Positions 16,952 through 25,747 of a DNA stretch of 64,000 nucleotides are shown here, piece after piece (within the stretch, counting starts at the first letter, position 1; every line of letters begins with the position of its first letter). The stretch comes from Singulisphaera sp. GP187 (lineage in GTDB: Bacteria > Planctomycetota > UBA1135 > UBA2386): NCBI GenBank assembly GCA_945871815.1, contig CAMBXM010000002.1, positions 1 through 64,000 of the forward strand, in the 5' to 3' direction. Position numbers and translations under genes: made by a program. The notes beneath the pieces are model-generated. The model saw nothing but the letters and a program-made list of their open reading frames with translations, was not told where the DNA came from and did not search any database.

Positions 16952-18124
16952 TCAGCGAATGAAGCCGTTGAACAAGACGCGCTGCTCCGTCACCTGCGGG
17001 TGATCCAGCTCGATGACGATGTCGCCGCGCAACAGTCCGCGCGGGGCGTTCTCGGCGATCGTGATCTCGACCGTGGTGGCGGCGCCGTCTTGCTTGATCG
17101 TTGCCGTGACGAACTGTTGCGGCAGCGAGAGGTTTTCGAACTTGACCGACGTGACCGCGAGAGTCGCTCCGTCCGTGCGATGGAGGCGCAGCGATTCGGT
17201 CCGGGCCTTGCCCTGGCGAAGTTGGCCGAGCGACAAGAAGCTTGGCGCGACCTCGACCGGCCGACCGATCTTGGCGACGACGCGAAGGACGATCTGTTTC
17301 TCGGTGCTGAGGTCGGTCGCGAACTTGACACCGACCGCGTCCATTTCAGGTGCCCCGGCTACGCGCTTGTCGCTCGCCGTGTAGACGCCGTGCAGGGTCC
17401 ACGTGGCGGCGCCATCGACCATGGTCTTCTCCCAGGTGGCCGTGACGTTTGGCGGTAGATCCGCGTTGTTCTCGATGTTGAAGTCCTTGGTGACCTTCGA
17501 GTGCACCCGGACCGAGAACTCGCGTTTGGCTCGCGGCTCGACGATCCCCAAGTCCACCTCCTCTGGCTCGACAATGAGCACCCGTTGGCCCAGCGCGTTG
17601 ATGGTGAGGTGCAGCATCGGCGACGCAGGATCGGTCGTGTGCACGTCGAGGCTGACGGATTTGCTGGTGCTGCCACTCATGTCGAGGTGCAGCTCGAACT
17701 CGCCGCTCTCGCGCGGGCCGACCGAGATCGAGGCCACGGGCACGCGCTTCTCCCCTTCTGGCGTCGTGACTACCTGGAGCAGGGACTTCGGCTTCGGGAT
17801 CAGGACGAAGGTGCGCTCCCCGATGCGGATGGTGCTGCTCGTGCACGCGCACGAGGCATTCATCTCGCGGAACTCCACAGTGGCATCGCTCGGATTGACG
17901 AATGCGAACTTGCCAACCACGTCCGTTGCACCGATGGGCACCTCGAGCGACCGGGTGCTCTCCGTGACCCACTTCGGTCCGTTGTCAGCGGGGGTAGCCT
18001 TGTTCGGGTCGCTGACACCGCCTTGGGGCGCGGTGGCACCGCCGTCTTGAGGCGGCACTTGCCCGAGGGCGCACGGGACGAACAGCAACAACGCGACGGG
18101 GATGCAGCGCATGAATGGACGCAT
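16952..18124 (-). CDS. Secreted DUF1573-like Ig-fold protein
   Basis: 390 residues from the ATG at 18122-18124, with other in-frame ATGs at 18130 and 18112. The start gives a signal peptide MRPFMRCIPVALLLFVPCALGQ. Residues about 55-150 resemble DUF1573: VGKFAFVNPSDATVEFREMNASCACTSS, where the 'vkasCGCt' type Cys pair is the hallmark. Further beta-rich segments of the same Ig/ASPM-SPD-2 type follow (VEPEEVDLGIVEPRAKREFSVRV). Such proteins are common in planctomycetes and Bacteroidetes but their job is unknown. It follows the 182-residue gene on the same strand by 77 bases and may share its transcript. Confidence 0.75.
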   Translation of the reverse strand: MRPFMRCIPVALLLFVPCALGQVPPQDGGATAPQGGVSDPNKATPADNGPKWVTESTRSLEVPIGATDVVGKFAFVNPSDATVEFREMNASCACTSSTIRIGERTFVLIPKPKSLLQVVTTPEGEKRVPVASISVGPRESGEFELHLDMSGSTSKSVSLDVHTTDPASPMLHLTINALGQRVLIVEPEEVDLGIVEPRAKREFSVRVHSKVTKDFNIENNADLPPNVTATWEKTMVDGAATWTLHGVYTASDKRVAGAPEMDAVGVKFATDLSTEKQIVLRVVAKIGRPVEVAPSFLSLGQLRQGKARTESLRLHRTDGATLAVTSVKFENLSLPQQFVTATIKQDGAATTVEITIAENAPRGLLRGDIVIELDHPQVTEQRVLFNGFIR

Positions 18125-18201
18125 GAGCATAGTGCGGACCAAGGAGGCCGCCAGCGGGGGCACCCCAACTGGCTCGATCGACGCCCCGCAGTCGCTGCGG
18201 C

Positions 18202-18750
18202 TCAACTGTCGAGCAGGCGCATGAGCGCGTCGGCAAATGGGATGAGGAACCTGCTATCGGCACGGAAAGCGAAGCAGAGCTTCTGCTCTTCCTTGCCGGA
18301 GGTGCCACTGAGCTGCCCGGTGACCCACACCTGACCCTGAGCCTCACGCTTCCACCGCAAGAAGTCGTCGTTCCAGCAATTGCGCAGGAAGACTGAGTTC
18401 GTCGTGCGGCCTTGAAGATCGCGCAGGCGTTGCACCGCAACCCTGAGATTGGCCTCGCCGATGGCAAACGGCTGTTCGCAGGCAAAGCCGCCGGACTTCA
18501 CCAGGAGCACGCCGCGGATCTCGTTGGTTGCACGGAGCCGTTGCTGGCGGGTGAAGCGCACCAGATTGGTTGTGTCCTCAGGCGAGATCTCTGCGACCGA
18601 CAGTGGCGTGGTTGCTCCATCGACCAGCGTCGCAGCCGTTGCGGTAGCGAGCGTGCGGCCGTCCCGGGTTGCCAATTCCGTGAGCGCCGCGGTGAGGTCG
18701 AGCGGCCGCGCTTGGTTGTCGCCAGGGGAGCCAATGTAGCTGTGGTTCAT
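18202..18750 (-). CDS. Hypothetical protein, 182 residues
   Basis: The start was placed at the ATG at 18748-18750 (MNHSYIGSPGDNQ); an upstream ATG giving MPAIEVPTTPLQ is possible. It has no signal peptide or membrane segment and is not recognised. Visible features are mixed alpha/beta composition and the C-terminal phrases NSVFLRNCWNDDFLRWKREA and EEQKLCFAFRADSRFLIPFADALMRLLDS. Its composition is less Arg/Pro-biased than shadow frames nearby, which supports it being real. The frame belongs to a much longer open frame that runs antisense to the oxidoreductase gene; only this end is taken as coding. It precedes the DUF1573 gene on the same strand. Confidence 0.5.
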   Translation of the reverse strand: MNHSYIGSPGDNQARPLDLTAALTELATRDGRTLATATAATLVDGATTPLSVAEISPEDTTNLVRFTRQQRLRATNEIRGVLLVKSGGFACEQPFAIGEANLRVAVQRLRDLQGRTTNSVFLRNCWNDDFLRWKREAQGQVWVTGQLSGTSGKEEQKLCFAFRADSRFLIPFADALMRLLDS

Positions 18751-19122
18751 GCTTTGGCACCGGCAGTCGAGTTGAGGAGCGACGTTCCGTTGCAAGGGTG
18801 TAGTCGGCACCTCGATCGCTGGCATCGACTGTGATCTTGTGCGCAGGCAGTTGTCGTCAGTGACGGTCCACGCGTCGTTCTGCGCGCCGGCGGATGACCT
18901 CGTCGATAGCATGGGAGCTCTGATCGTCCGCCCGGCCCGGAGCCGTGCTGGACCGAAGTGCATGGTGGGACAGAAATGTCTAGCCGCTCGCGCCCCAGAT
19001 GCCCTTTGCCGTTGTCGCGTGCCCTCGCGCGAAGGCACCTGCCGCACGCACTTCTCCCGGCTGCGACCCTGTTCCGCAGGCCGGCTCTTGTCTCGCCGCG
19101 CGCGATCGGTACCCACTGCAGT
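18751..19122. other. Divergent intergenic region, promoters expected
   Basis: 372 bases between the leftward 182-residue gene and the rightward oxidoreductase gene. Promoters for both must lie here, but no clear -35/-10 pair, operator or RNA element was recognised. Open frames in the region have shadow-like Arg/Ala composition. Confidence 0.35.
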
Positions 19123-20424
19123 ATGGCCTCCACTCGTCGCTCGTTCTTGCACCATGCGGCCGTCGCCGGCGCGTCGCTCGTCTTGCCGTCGTGCTCTTCG
19201 CCAAAGCCGCGCGGCAAGAAGCGGCCGGAGGAGAAGCTGAAGATCGGTGTGGTTGGCGTCAGTGGTCGAGGCGCCGACAATCTCGCCTCGGTGCGCGGCG
19301 AGGACATCGTCGCGCTCTGTGACATCGATCGGCATCGCCTCGTCGACGCGCACAAGGACTTTCCGAACGCGCGCGTGTTCGTCGACTTCCGCGAGATGAT
19401 CGAGATGGCGGGGCTCGACGCGATCGTCGTCAGCACGCCGGACCACACGCACTATCCGGCGTCGATGCTGGCGTTGCACAAGCGCCTCGACGTCTACTGC
19501 GAGAAGCCGTTGACGCACACGGTCACGCAGGCGCGCTGCCTGCAGATCCGCGCCGAGCAAGTGGGTGCGATCACGCAGATGGGTACACAGATCCACGCCA
19601 ACGAAAACTACCGTCGCGTGGTCGAGGCCATCCGCGCGGGCGCGATCGGCGACATCGAACAGGTGCACGTCTACGTCGGCGGCACCGACTGGAGTGGTGC
19701 CGGCTTGCCGAAGATCGAACCGGTGCCGGCCCACGTGCAGTGGGATTTGTGGATTGGCCCGCAGAAGGAGCGCGACTACAGCAGCGCCTACCACCCCGCC
19801 GGCTGGCGTCGCTACTGGGCGTTCGGCGGCGGCACCACGGCGGACATGGCCTGCCACTTCATGGACCTGCCGTTCTGGGCCTTGGACCTCGACGCTCCGG
19901 TCGAGTTGCGCGCGGATGGCCCGGAGCCCGACAGTGAAGGGGCGCCACGCAGTCTCGCATGCGACTACCTCTACGCGGCGCGCGGCTCGCGCCAAGCCGT
20001 GCGACTGCGATGGGCCTGCGGCGACTTGATTCCAACGGCCGAGCTGGCGGCGCGGGGGCTGCAGCAGTGGAAGAACGGCGTGCTGTTCCTCGGCAAGAAC
20101 GGTTGGCTCATCAGCAACTACGACAGCCACGAGATCGGGCCCAAGGAGGCGTTTGCGAGCTATGTGCCGCCACCCCAGACGATCGCGAAGTCGGTGGGGC
20201 ACCACCGCGAGTGGATTGAGGCCTGCAAGGCCCGCACGCTGCCGAGTTGCCACTTCGGCTATGCGGCGCCGCTGACCGAGGCCGTGTTGTTGGCCAACGT
20301 TGCCTATCGCGGAGCCCGCGGCAAGGTGCTGACGTGGCAGCGCGAGCAGTTGGTGCTCAACGGCGGCGGCAGCGCAGTGCAGGAACTGCTCGATGAACCG
20401 CTGCGGGTGGGCTGGGACGGCTGA
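19123..20424 (+). CDS. Gfo/Idh/MocA-family oxidoreductase with Tat-type leader
   Basis: 433 residues from the ATG at 19123, chosen because it starts MASTRRSFLHHAAVAGASLVLPSC, a twin-arginine leader with a lipobox-like end. The Rossmann fold follows (LKIGVVGVSGRGADNLA), then FREMIEMAGLDAIVVSTPDHTHYPASM and YCEKPLTHTV with the conserved Glu-Lys-Pro. The C-terminal half includes GGGTTADMACHFMDLPFWALDL, typical of the planctomycete branch of the family. These enzymes oxidise or reduce sugars or related polyols with NAD(P); the exported branch is expanded in planctomycetes. The substrate is unknown. Confidence 0.88.
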   Translation: MASTRRSFLHHAAVAGASLVLPSCSSPKPRGKKRPEEKLKIGVVGVSGRGADNLASVRGEDIVALCDIDRHRLVDAHKDFPNARVFVDFREMIEMAGLDAIVVSTPDHTHYPASMLALHKRLDVYCEKPLTHTVTQARCLQIRAEQVGAITQMGTQIHANENYRRVVEAIRAGAIGDIEQVHVYVGGTDWSGAGLPKIEPVPAHVQWDLWIGPQKERDYSSAYHPAGWRRYWAFGGGTTADMACHFMDLPFWALDLDAPVELRADGPEPDSEGAPRSLACDYLYAARGSRQAVRLRWACGDLIPTAELAARGLQQWKNGVLFLGKNGWLISNYDSHEIGPKEAFASYVPPPQTIAKSVGHHREWIEACKARTLPSCHFGYAAPLTEAVLLANVAYRGARGKVLTWQREQLVLNGGGSAVQELLDEPLRVGWDG

Positions 20425-20456
20425 GACGAGCTTCTGGTGGCGAAGTCGGCGCCGTG

Positions 20457-20924
20457 TCAGAGGCGCTTTGCCAGCACCTGGCCGACGGCCATCAGGGCTT
20501 CCGTCTGCGCGGCCGTGAACTCGTACTCCACGGGCTTGGCGACGCCGAGCACTCCGCACAGTCGCTTGCCGTCGAGCATCGGTACTGCGAGCGAGCCCTC
20601 CATGCGGGTCATCTTCGCGCCTTCGCGTACGACCCCCGAGGCGTCGGTCTGCAGGTTGCACACCTGCACCGGTTCGCGCCGTTCGGCGGCGATGCCGGCC
20701 ATGCCCTTGCCGATCGGGATCACCGCCACCTTGTCGACCACCGGCGGCGGCAGGCCTTGATGCGCGCGCAGCTTGAGCAGGCCGTCGCCTGCATCGAGCA
20801 GGTGCACCGTGCCGACCACGCAGTCGAAGTGCTGCAGCAGACGGCCCAGGATCGCGTCCCACGGCGGCATAGCGGCCGTGCCGCACAGTGTGTCGATGGT
20901 CGTGGCCAGGGCGGCATCGTTCAT
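20457..20924 (-). CDS. GAF-domain protein
   Basis: 155 residues, essentially one GAF domain: VGTVHLLDAGDGLLKLRAHQGL, the VIPIGKGMAGIAAERREPVQV core and SLAVPMLDGKRLCGVLGVA at the C-terminal strands. GAF domains bind small ligands or act as dimerisation modules; no catalytic or output domain is attached. The ATG at 20922-20924 overlaps the cutC stop as ATGA, so it is translated together with cutC from a shared leftward transcript. The ligand is unknown. It is convergent with the oxidoreductase gene. Confidence 0.8.
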   Translation of the reverse strand: MNDAALATTIDTLCGTAAMPPWDAILGRLLQHFDCVVGTVHLLDAGDGLLKLRAHQGLPPPVVDKVAVIPIGKGMAGIAAERREPVQVCNLQTDASGVVREGAKMTRMEGSLAVPMLDGKRLCGVLGVAKPVEYEFTAAQTEALMAVGQVLAKRL

Positions 20925-21712
20925 GGTCGCGGCAGCGTAGCGGCACGCGCGGCGCTGGCGACGCCTGCGATTTCGTTCGCGTCCGTCGCGCGCACCGAGA
21001 ACTCGTCGACGGCGGGCTGCGTGCCCATGGCTACCGCGGGGTTGCGGTGCTGCATCGCGCTCGGGTCAAAGCGGCTCGCCGACAGGTGCACTTCGGTCAC
21101 TCGGGTCGCTACCAGGAGCGCCGCTACGTTGTGCGCTCGCACGCCGGCGCCGGCAATGATGCTCAGCCGCGAACGCGCTTGCTCGTGCAGAGCACGGATC
21201 CGAGCGGCGCCTGCGGTCGCTGTCGCGGCGAGACCCGAGGTCAGCAGGCGCGCGACGCCGAGGTCCACCAGCGTCTCCAATGCGCGCTGAGGGTCGCGCA
21301 CGCAGTCGAACGCACGGTGAAACGTCACCGGCACGCTGCCGGCGGCGCGGACCAGTTCGGCAACGCGGATTTCGTCGATGGCGCCGTCGGCGAGTAGGGC
21401 GCCGGTGGCGATGCCATGGGCGCCGTTCTGCAGCAGCACGTCCAAGTCTCGCTGCATGACGCGGAACTCATCCGCGGCGTAAAGAAAATCCCCGCGGCGC
21501 GGCCGCAGCATCGCCACCACGGGGATGCGGACGACGGCCAGCGTCTCGCGTAGCAAGCCGAGGCTCGGTGTCAGTCCGCCCTCGGCGACCGCGCAGCAGA
21601 GCTCGATGCGATCGGCGCCAGCCTGTTCGGCGAGGAGCGCGCCGCTCGGACTGTCGGCGATGACTTCGACGAGGACACGAGAAGCGTGCTTTGTGGTGGC
21701 GGTCACGGCCAC
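20921..21712 (-). CDS. cutC: CutC-family TIM-barrel protein
   Basis: 263 residues from a GTG at 21710-21712. The CutC fold shows as VEVIADSPSGALLAEQAGADRIELC, EGGLTPSLGLLR, VVAMLRPRRGDFLY, VTFHRAFDCVRDP and LLTSGLAATATAGAARI. Classical CutC was linked to copper tolerance in E. coli, but the biochemical function remains uncertain, so the gene name indicates family only. About 35 C-terminal residues beyond the conserved VHLSASR strand are typical. It overlaps the GAF gene by four bases and diverges from the FHA-protease gene by only 13 bases, so the two promoters must lie within neighbouring coding sequence. Confidence 0.9.
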   Translation of the reverse strand: MAVTATTKHASRVLVEVIADSPSGALLAEQAGADRIELCCAVAEGGLTPSLGLLRETLAVVRIPVVAMLRPRRGDFLYAADEFRVMQRDLDVLLQNGAHGIATGALLADGAIDEIRVAELVRAAGSVPVTFHRAFDCVRDPQRALETLVDLGVARLLTSGLAATATAGAARIRALHEQARSRLSIIAGAGVRAHNVAALLVATRVTEVHLSASRFDPSAMQHRNPAVAMGTQPAVDEFSVRATDANEIAGVASAARAATLPRP

Positions 21713-21725
21713 CTATGGTGCCGCC

Positions 21726-23111
21726 ATGCGGCCGCAATTGCTGCACCTGTCGGGGCCACTGCGAGGCCGCACGGTGACCTATGACGACTCCGCGCTGGTC
21801 ATCGGCTCGGCGCCTTCGGCAGAATTGCGCCTGCAGGATGCCGCCGTGGCGCCCTTGCACGCGGTGCTCGAGTACCACGCCGATGACTGTGCGTTCGTGC
21901 TGCGTCGCCTCGACGGGCGGTTGTTCGTCAATCGCAGCGAGATCACCGAGGTGATCCTGCAGGATGGCGATCTGATCGAGTGGGGGATGGCGGGGCCGCG
22001 GTCGCGCTTTCGCGCCTACGTGCCGGAAGGCAGCGTGTGCAAGCCGGTGCGCAAGATGTTCGCCGACGCCCGCGAAGTGAAACGGAACAGCGGCGGGGTT
22101 GCGGCCGCAGGTGGGTTGGCGCGCGATCTGCTGACGCAAGCGACCATGCCGCTGAAGATCGGCCTGCCGCTGTTCGTGCTGGCGCTGGCGTTGCCGTTGT
22201 CGTGGTTGGCGGGCTGGCTCGGTGGGCGCCCAGCGCGGATGCCGCAGCGAGCCGATGACGTCACCGTCGCCGAACTCGAACGCGTGCGCGCGGTGCAGGG
22301 CGAGCAGGCGTCGGAGCTGGCGCGCCTGCAACGAGCCAATGTCGTCTTTGGCCAAGTTCAGCGGCAGTGGAGCAAAGGCGTGTGTCTGGTGCATGGCATC
22401 GTGCGCATGCGTTGGCCCAATGGCAGCCCGGTGCTCGACGAACGCGGGATGCCCCTTCTCGCCGAGTACACGGGCTCGGGCTTCCTGGCTGGTTCCGACG
22501 GTCGCGTCCTGACCAATCGTCACGTGGTGACGCCATGGGAGGTGATGCCGCAACTTCAGCTCGCGGCGCAGCGCGGGGCGATGGCGTCCTTCCAACGACT
22601 TACTGCGACCTTTCCCGGTGGGCATCCGATCGACGTCGATCCAACTCGCATCCGCCGTCGCGACGACGACCTCGACGTGGCGATGTTCGTGTTGCCCATC
22701 GAGCAGTTGGCGAAGGTCCCGGTGCTCGAGTTGCACGATGGTCCGTTGGAAGACCTGGAGGACGCGCGCGCAATCGTCGTCGGCTATCCAACCGGACTGG
22801 CAGCGCTATTGGCCAAAGCGGACGCGTTGCTGGTCGACGCACTGCGGACCCGCGGAGCGGACATGGCGACGGTGATCGACGAGCTCGCTGGCGCCAATCG
22901 CATCTCGCCGATGATCACCGAGGGCACCATCGGCAACGTGCAGGATCGGATGATTGTCTACGATGCGACCACCACGAACGGCGGTTCCGGTGGCCCGGTG
23001 TTCGGCGGCGATGGCACCGTGATCGCGGTCAACTATGCGGTGCTGCGCGAGTTCACGGGCGCCAACTTCGGCGTGCCGATCCGCTTCGGCAAACAACTGC
23101 TGATCGAGTGA
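21726..23111 (+). CDS. FHA-transmembrane-trypsin-like serine protease
   Basis: 461 residues from the ATG at 21726. Residues 1-97 form an FHA-like domain (LVIGSAPSAELRLQDAAVAPLHAVLE; LFVNRSEI; ILQDGDLIEWG) expected to read phospho-threonine in the cytoplasm. One membrane span lies at about 144-166. A short helix (180-210) leads to a chymotrypsin-fold domain with the triad His266 (VLTNRHVV), Asp317 (DDDLDVAMF) and Ser421 (TNGGSGGPVFGG). The layout puts a phospho-signal sensor inside and a protease outside, so a kinase may control it. No PDZ domain is present. Partner kinases are not next to it. Confidence 0.85.
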   Translation: MRPQLLHLSGPLRGRTVTYDDSALVIGSAPSAELRLQDAAVAPLHAVLEYHADDCAFVLRRLDGRLFVNRSEITEVILQDGDLIEWGMAGPRSRFRAYVPEGSVCKPVRKMFADAREVKRNSGGVAAAGGLARDLLTQATMPLKIGLPLFVLALALPLSWLAGWLGGRPARMPQRADDVTVAELERVRAVQGEQASELARLQRANVVFGQVQRQWSKGVCLVHGIVRMRWPNGSPVLDERGMPLLAEYTGSGFLAGSDGRVLTNRHVVTPWEVMPQLQLAAQRGAMASFQRLTATFPGGHPIDVDPTRIRRRDDDLDVAMFVLPIEQLAKVPVLELHDGPLEDLEDARAIVVGYPTGLAALLAKADALLVDALRTRGADMATVIDELAGANRISPMITEGTIGNVQDRMIVYDATTTNGGSGGPVFGGDGTVIAVNYAVLREFTGANFGVPIRFGKQLLIE

Positions 23112-23141
23112 TGGACCAAGCGCCGTAGACTGTGCGGCGCC

Positions 23142-25700
23142 ATGCTGCGAACGCTCCTCGTGCTCGCCTCCTGCTGCGTTGCTGCGGTCACCCAGCAGGA
23201 GCAGCGCCCGCCATTGTGGTCGGACCGGCCGATCGCTCGGCCAACGCCCCCCGAGGTCGCCGATGCCTCGTGGTGCCGTTCGCCGCTCGATCGGTTCGTG
23301 TTGGCGGCGATGGTGCAGAACGGAGTGTCGCCCGCGGCAGCAGCCACGCGAGCAGAGTGGCTCCGTCGCGCGTCGCTCGACTTGTGCGGGTTGCCGCCTT
23401 CCCCAGAGCAGGTCGCAGCGTTCGAGCGCGACGATCGCGAGGACGCGTATGAGCGCGAAGTCGATCGACTGCTGCAGGATCAGGCCTTTGGCGAACGCTG
23501 GGCGCAGTGGTGGCTCGATCTCGCGCGCTACGCCGATTCGCAAGGCTACGAGAAGGACGGACTGCGACCGCACATGTGGCGCTACCGGGACTGGGTCATC
23601 GAGGCGTTTGCGCGCGATCTTCCTTTTGACCAGTTCACGGTCTTGCAGCTCGCCGGCGACCAGCTGCCAGAGGCCACGGTCGAGCAGCGAGTGGCCACGG
23701 CGATGCATCGCAACACGATGACCAATACTGAGGGCGGCACCGACAACGAGGAGTTTCGGTCGGCGGCCGTGGTCGATCGCACGAACACGACCATGTCGGT
23801 CTGGATGGGCGCGACGGCGGGCTGCGCGCAGTGCCACGACCACAAGTACGACGCGATCTCGCAGAAGGAGTACTTCCAGCTTTACGCGTTCTTCGACCAG
23901 ACCGAGGACCAAGACCGCGACGACGAGGAGCCTGTGCTGCGCGCGCCGACAGAAGCACAGGCGCCGCGAGTGCGGGAGCTGGATGCGAAGATCGCGGACC
24001 TCGAGCGGGAACTCGCCGCACTCCCGCGCGAGGCCTGGGTCGAAGCGGTGAAGGCGCAGCTCGCGGCCTTTGCTGCGGCCAGGCCACGACTGTCGCCATG
24101 GAAACTCCTCGGGCCGGTGCGAGCGGAGAGCTTCGAAGCTGCGATCGCGCGCAAGATCGAGCACCAAGACCTCGTGCGAGCCGATGCCGTGTTCGACGGC
24201 CAGCAGTGGCAGGAGCGTGCGGACTTCGTCGATGGTCGCGTGCACGAGTGGCGCGGCGACAACGCCTCGTTCTTCCTGTTGCGAACGATCGACTGTGTCT
24301 CGCCGACACGAGCCGTTCTGGCCCTCGGCAGCGATGACGCAATCGACGTTTGGATCAACGGGGTCAACCAGATGGCGCACACCACCTCGCGCGCTGCAGC
24401 TCCGCGACAGGAGTTGGTCGAAGTGGATCTGCCTGCGGGCCGCACCGAGATCCTGCTCAGAATCATCAACGGCAGCGGTCCCGGTGGCTTCTGCTTCGAG
24501 CTTGCGGCGACGACCATCCCGCCCGCTGGTGAGCTCGCGCTCGAGAAGCCTGTGTCGGAACGCACGGCGTCGGAGCGCGCAATGATCGACGCCGCCTTCG
24601 CCGTCGGCTCGTTGGTTGCGGCGATGCTGACTGCCAACCTCGCCGGTTTGCGCGCCGAGTTGGACAAGCTCGGTGTGCCGCTGGTGGCGGTGCTGAAGGA
24701 GTTGCCTCCAGATCGCCGCCGCACGACGCGCATCCACCTTCGCGGTAGTTTCCTCTCGCTCGGGGAGCCGGTTGCTCCGGCGGTGCCCGCGTGCTGGCCG
24801 GCGTTGCCGCCAACTGCGACGGCCGATCGACTCGCATTGGCGAAGTGGCTGTGTTCGCGCGACAACCCGCGCACAGCGCGCGTGCTCGTCAGTCGCGCGT
24901 GGGAGCAGTTATTCGGTCGAGGCTTGGTTGCCAGCACGGAGGATTTCGGTGTTCAAGGCGACCGGCCGTCGCACCCCGAGTTGCTCGACTGGCTCGCGTG
25001 CGAGGTCCAAGATCGCGGTTGGTCGTGGAAGGCGCTGCTGCGGGGCCTAGTGCTCTCTTCGACCTATCGTCAGGGCGGCGCCGCAACCGGTGACGGGCGT
25101 GAGCGCGATCCGCAGAACCGGTGGTTTGCTCGGAGCCCGCGTCTGCGTTTGTCTGCCGAGATGCTGCGCGACCAAGCGCTCAGCACAGCCGGGCTCTTGA
25201 GCCGTGGGGTCTTTGGACCGAGCGTCATGCCCGAACAACCCGACGGCGTCTGGGGCCAGATCTACAGCGGCGACAAGTGGCGCACGAGCGATGGTGATGA
25301 CCGCCATCGCCGCTCGCTCTACACGCTGTGGCGACGCACGAGCCCGCATCCAACCATGACGACCTTTGACGCGCCGAGCCGCGAGTTCTGCGTCGTGCGC
25401 CGGATCCCGACCAATACGCCGATGCAGGCACTCGCGTTGTGGAACGACCCACAGTTCGTCGAATGCCGCGACGCGTTGGCGGCTCGAGTTCTCGTCGAAG
25501 CCGAAGCGAGCGACGAGGCGCGGATCGCCTGGCTCGTTCGTCGATGCCTGTTGCGCGAGCCGGGAGAGCAGGAAATGTCGCGGTTGCTGCAGTTCCTTGG
25601 CGACGAGCGGCGGATGCTCGATGGGGCCACCGCAGAGGTCGTGGCGTTCCGTCGCCTCGTGGGTGTGGTGATGGGGCTCGATGAGTTCGTGACGCACTGA
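23142..25700 (+). CDS. DUF1549/DUF1553-domain protein with CxxCH motif
   Basis: 852 residues with a signal peptide (MLRTLLVLASCCVAAVTQ). DUF1549 covers about 45-265: PLDRFVLAAM, WLRRASLDLCGLPPSPEQV, RYADSQGYEKDGLRPHMWRYRDWV and the CAQCHDHKYDAIS heme-type motif near 228. A beta-rich insert (about 350-460) resembles the carbohydrate-binding PA14/discoidin-like inserts of the family (FFLLRTIDCVSPTRAVLALGS). DUF1553 fills the C-terminal third (LAKWLCSRDNPRTARVLVSR; FGVQGDRPSHPELLDWLA; RIPTNTPMQALALWNDP). These proteins are nearly confined to planctomycetes and relatives and usually sit beside a DUF1501 gene; here the DUF1501 gene is 36 kb away. Role unknown. Confidence 0.9.
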   Translation: MLRTLLVLASCCVAAVTQQEQRPPLWSDRPIARPTPPEVADASWCRSPLDRFVLAAMVQNGVSPAAAATRAEWLRRASLDLCGLPPSPEQVAAFERDDREDAYEREVDRLLQDQAFGERWAQWWLDLARYADSQGYEKDGLRPHMWRYRDWVIEAFARDLPFDQFTVLQLAGDQLPEATVEQRVATAMHRNTMTNTEGGTDNEEFRSAAVVDRTNTTMSVWMGATAGCAQCHDHKYDAISQKEYFQLYAFFDQTEDQDRDDEEPVLRAPTEAQAPRVRELDAKIADLERELAALPREAWVEAVKAQLAAFAAARPRLSPWKLLGPVRAESFEAAIARKIEHQDLVRADAVFDGQQWQERADFVDGRVHEWRGDNASFFLLRTIDCVSPTRAVLALGSDDAIDVWINGVNQMAHTTSRAAAPRQELVEVDLPAGRTEILLRIINGSGPGGFCFELAATTIPPAGELALEKPVSERTASERAMIDAAFAVGSLVAAMLTANLAGLRAELDKLGVPLVAVLKELPPDRRRTTRIHLRGSFLSLGEPVAPAVPACWPALPPTATADRLALAKWLCSRDNPRTARVLVSRAWEQLFGRGLVASTEDFGVQGDRPSHPELLDWLACEVQDRGWSWKALLRGLVLSSTYRQGGAATGDGRERDPQNRWFARSPRLRLSAEMLRDQALSTAGLLSRGVFGPSVMPEQPDGVWGQIYSGDKWRTSDGDDRHRRSLYTLWRRTSPHPTMTTFDAPSREFCVVRRIPTNTPMQALALWNDPQFVECRDALAARVLVEAEASDEARIAWLVRRCLLREPGEQEMSRLLQFLGDERRMLDGATAEVVAFRRLVGVVMGLDEFVTH

Positions 25701-25747
25701 CAGCCCGTTCGGGTCAACCGGCGGCGGCGATTGCGCTCGATGGTCTG

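Noticed and set aside
18202-20946. A 914-codon leftward open frame antisense to the oxidoreductase gene
   Set aside because: Only its last 183 codons look like protein. The rest mirrors the oxidoreductase coding sequence and is Arg/Ala/Gly-rich, as expected of a GC-driven antisense frame.
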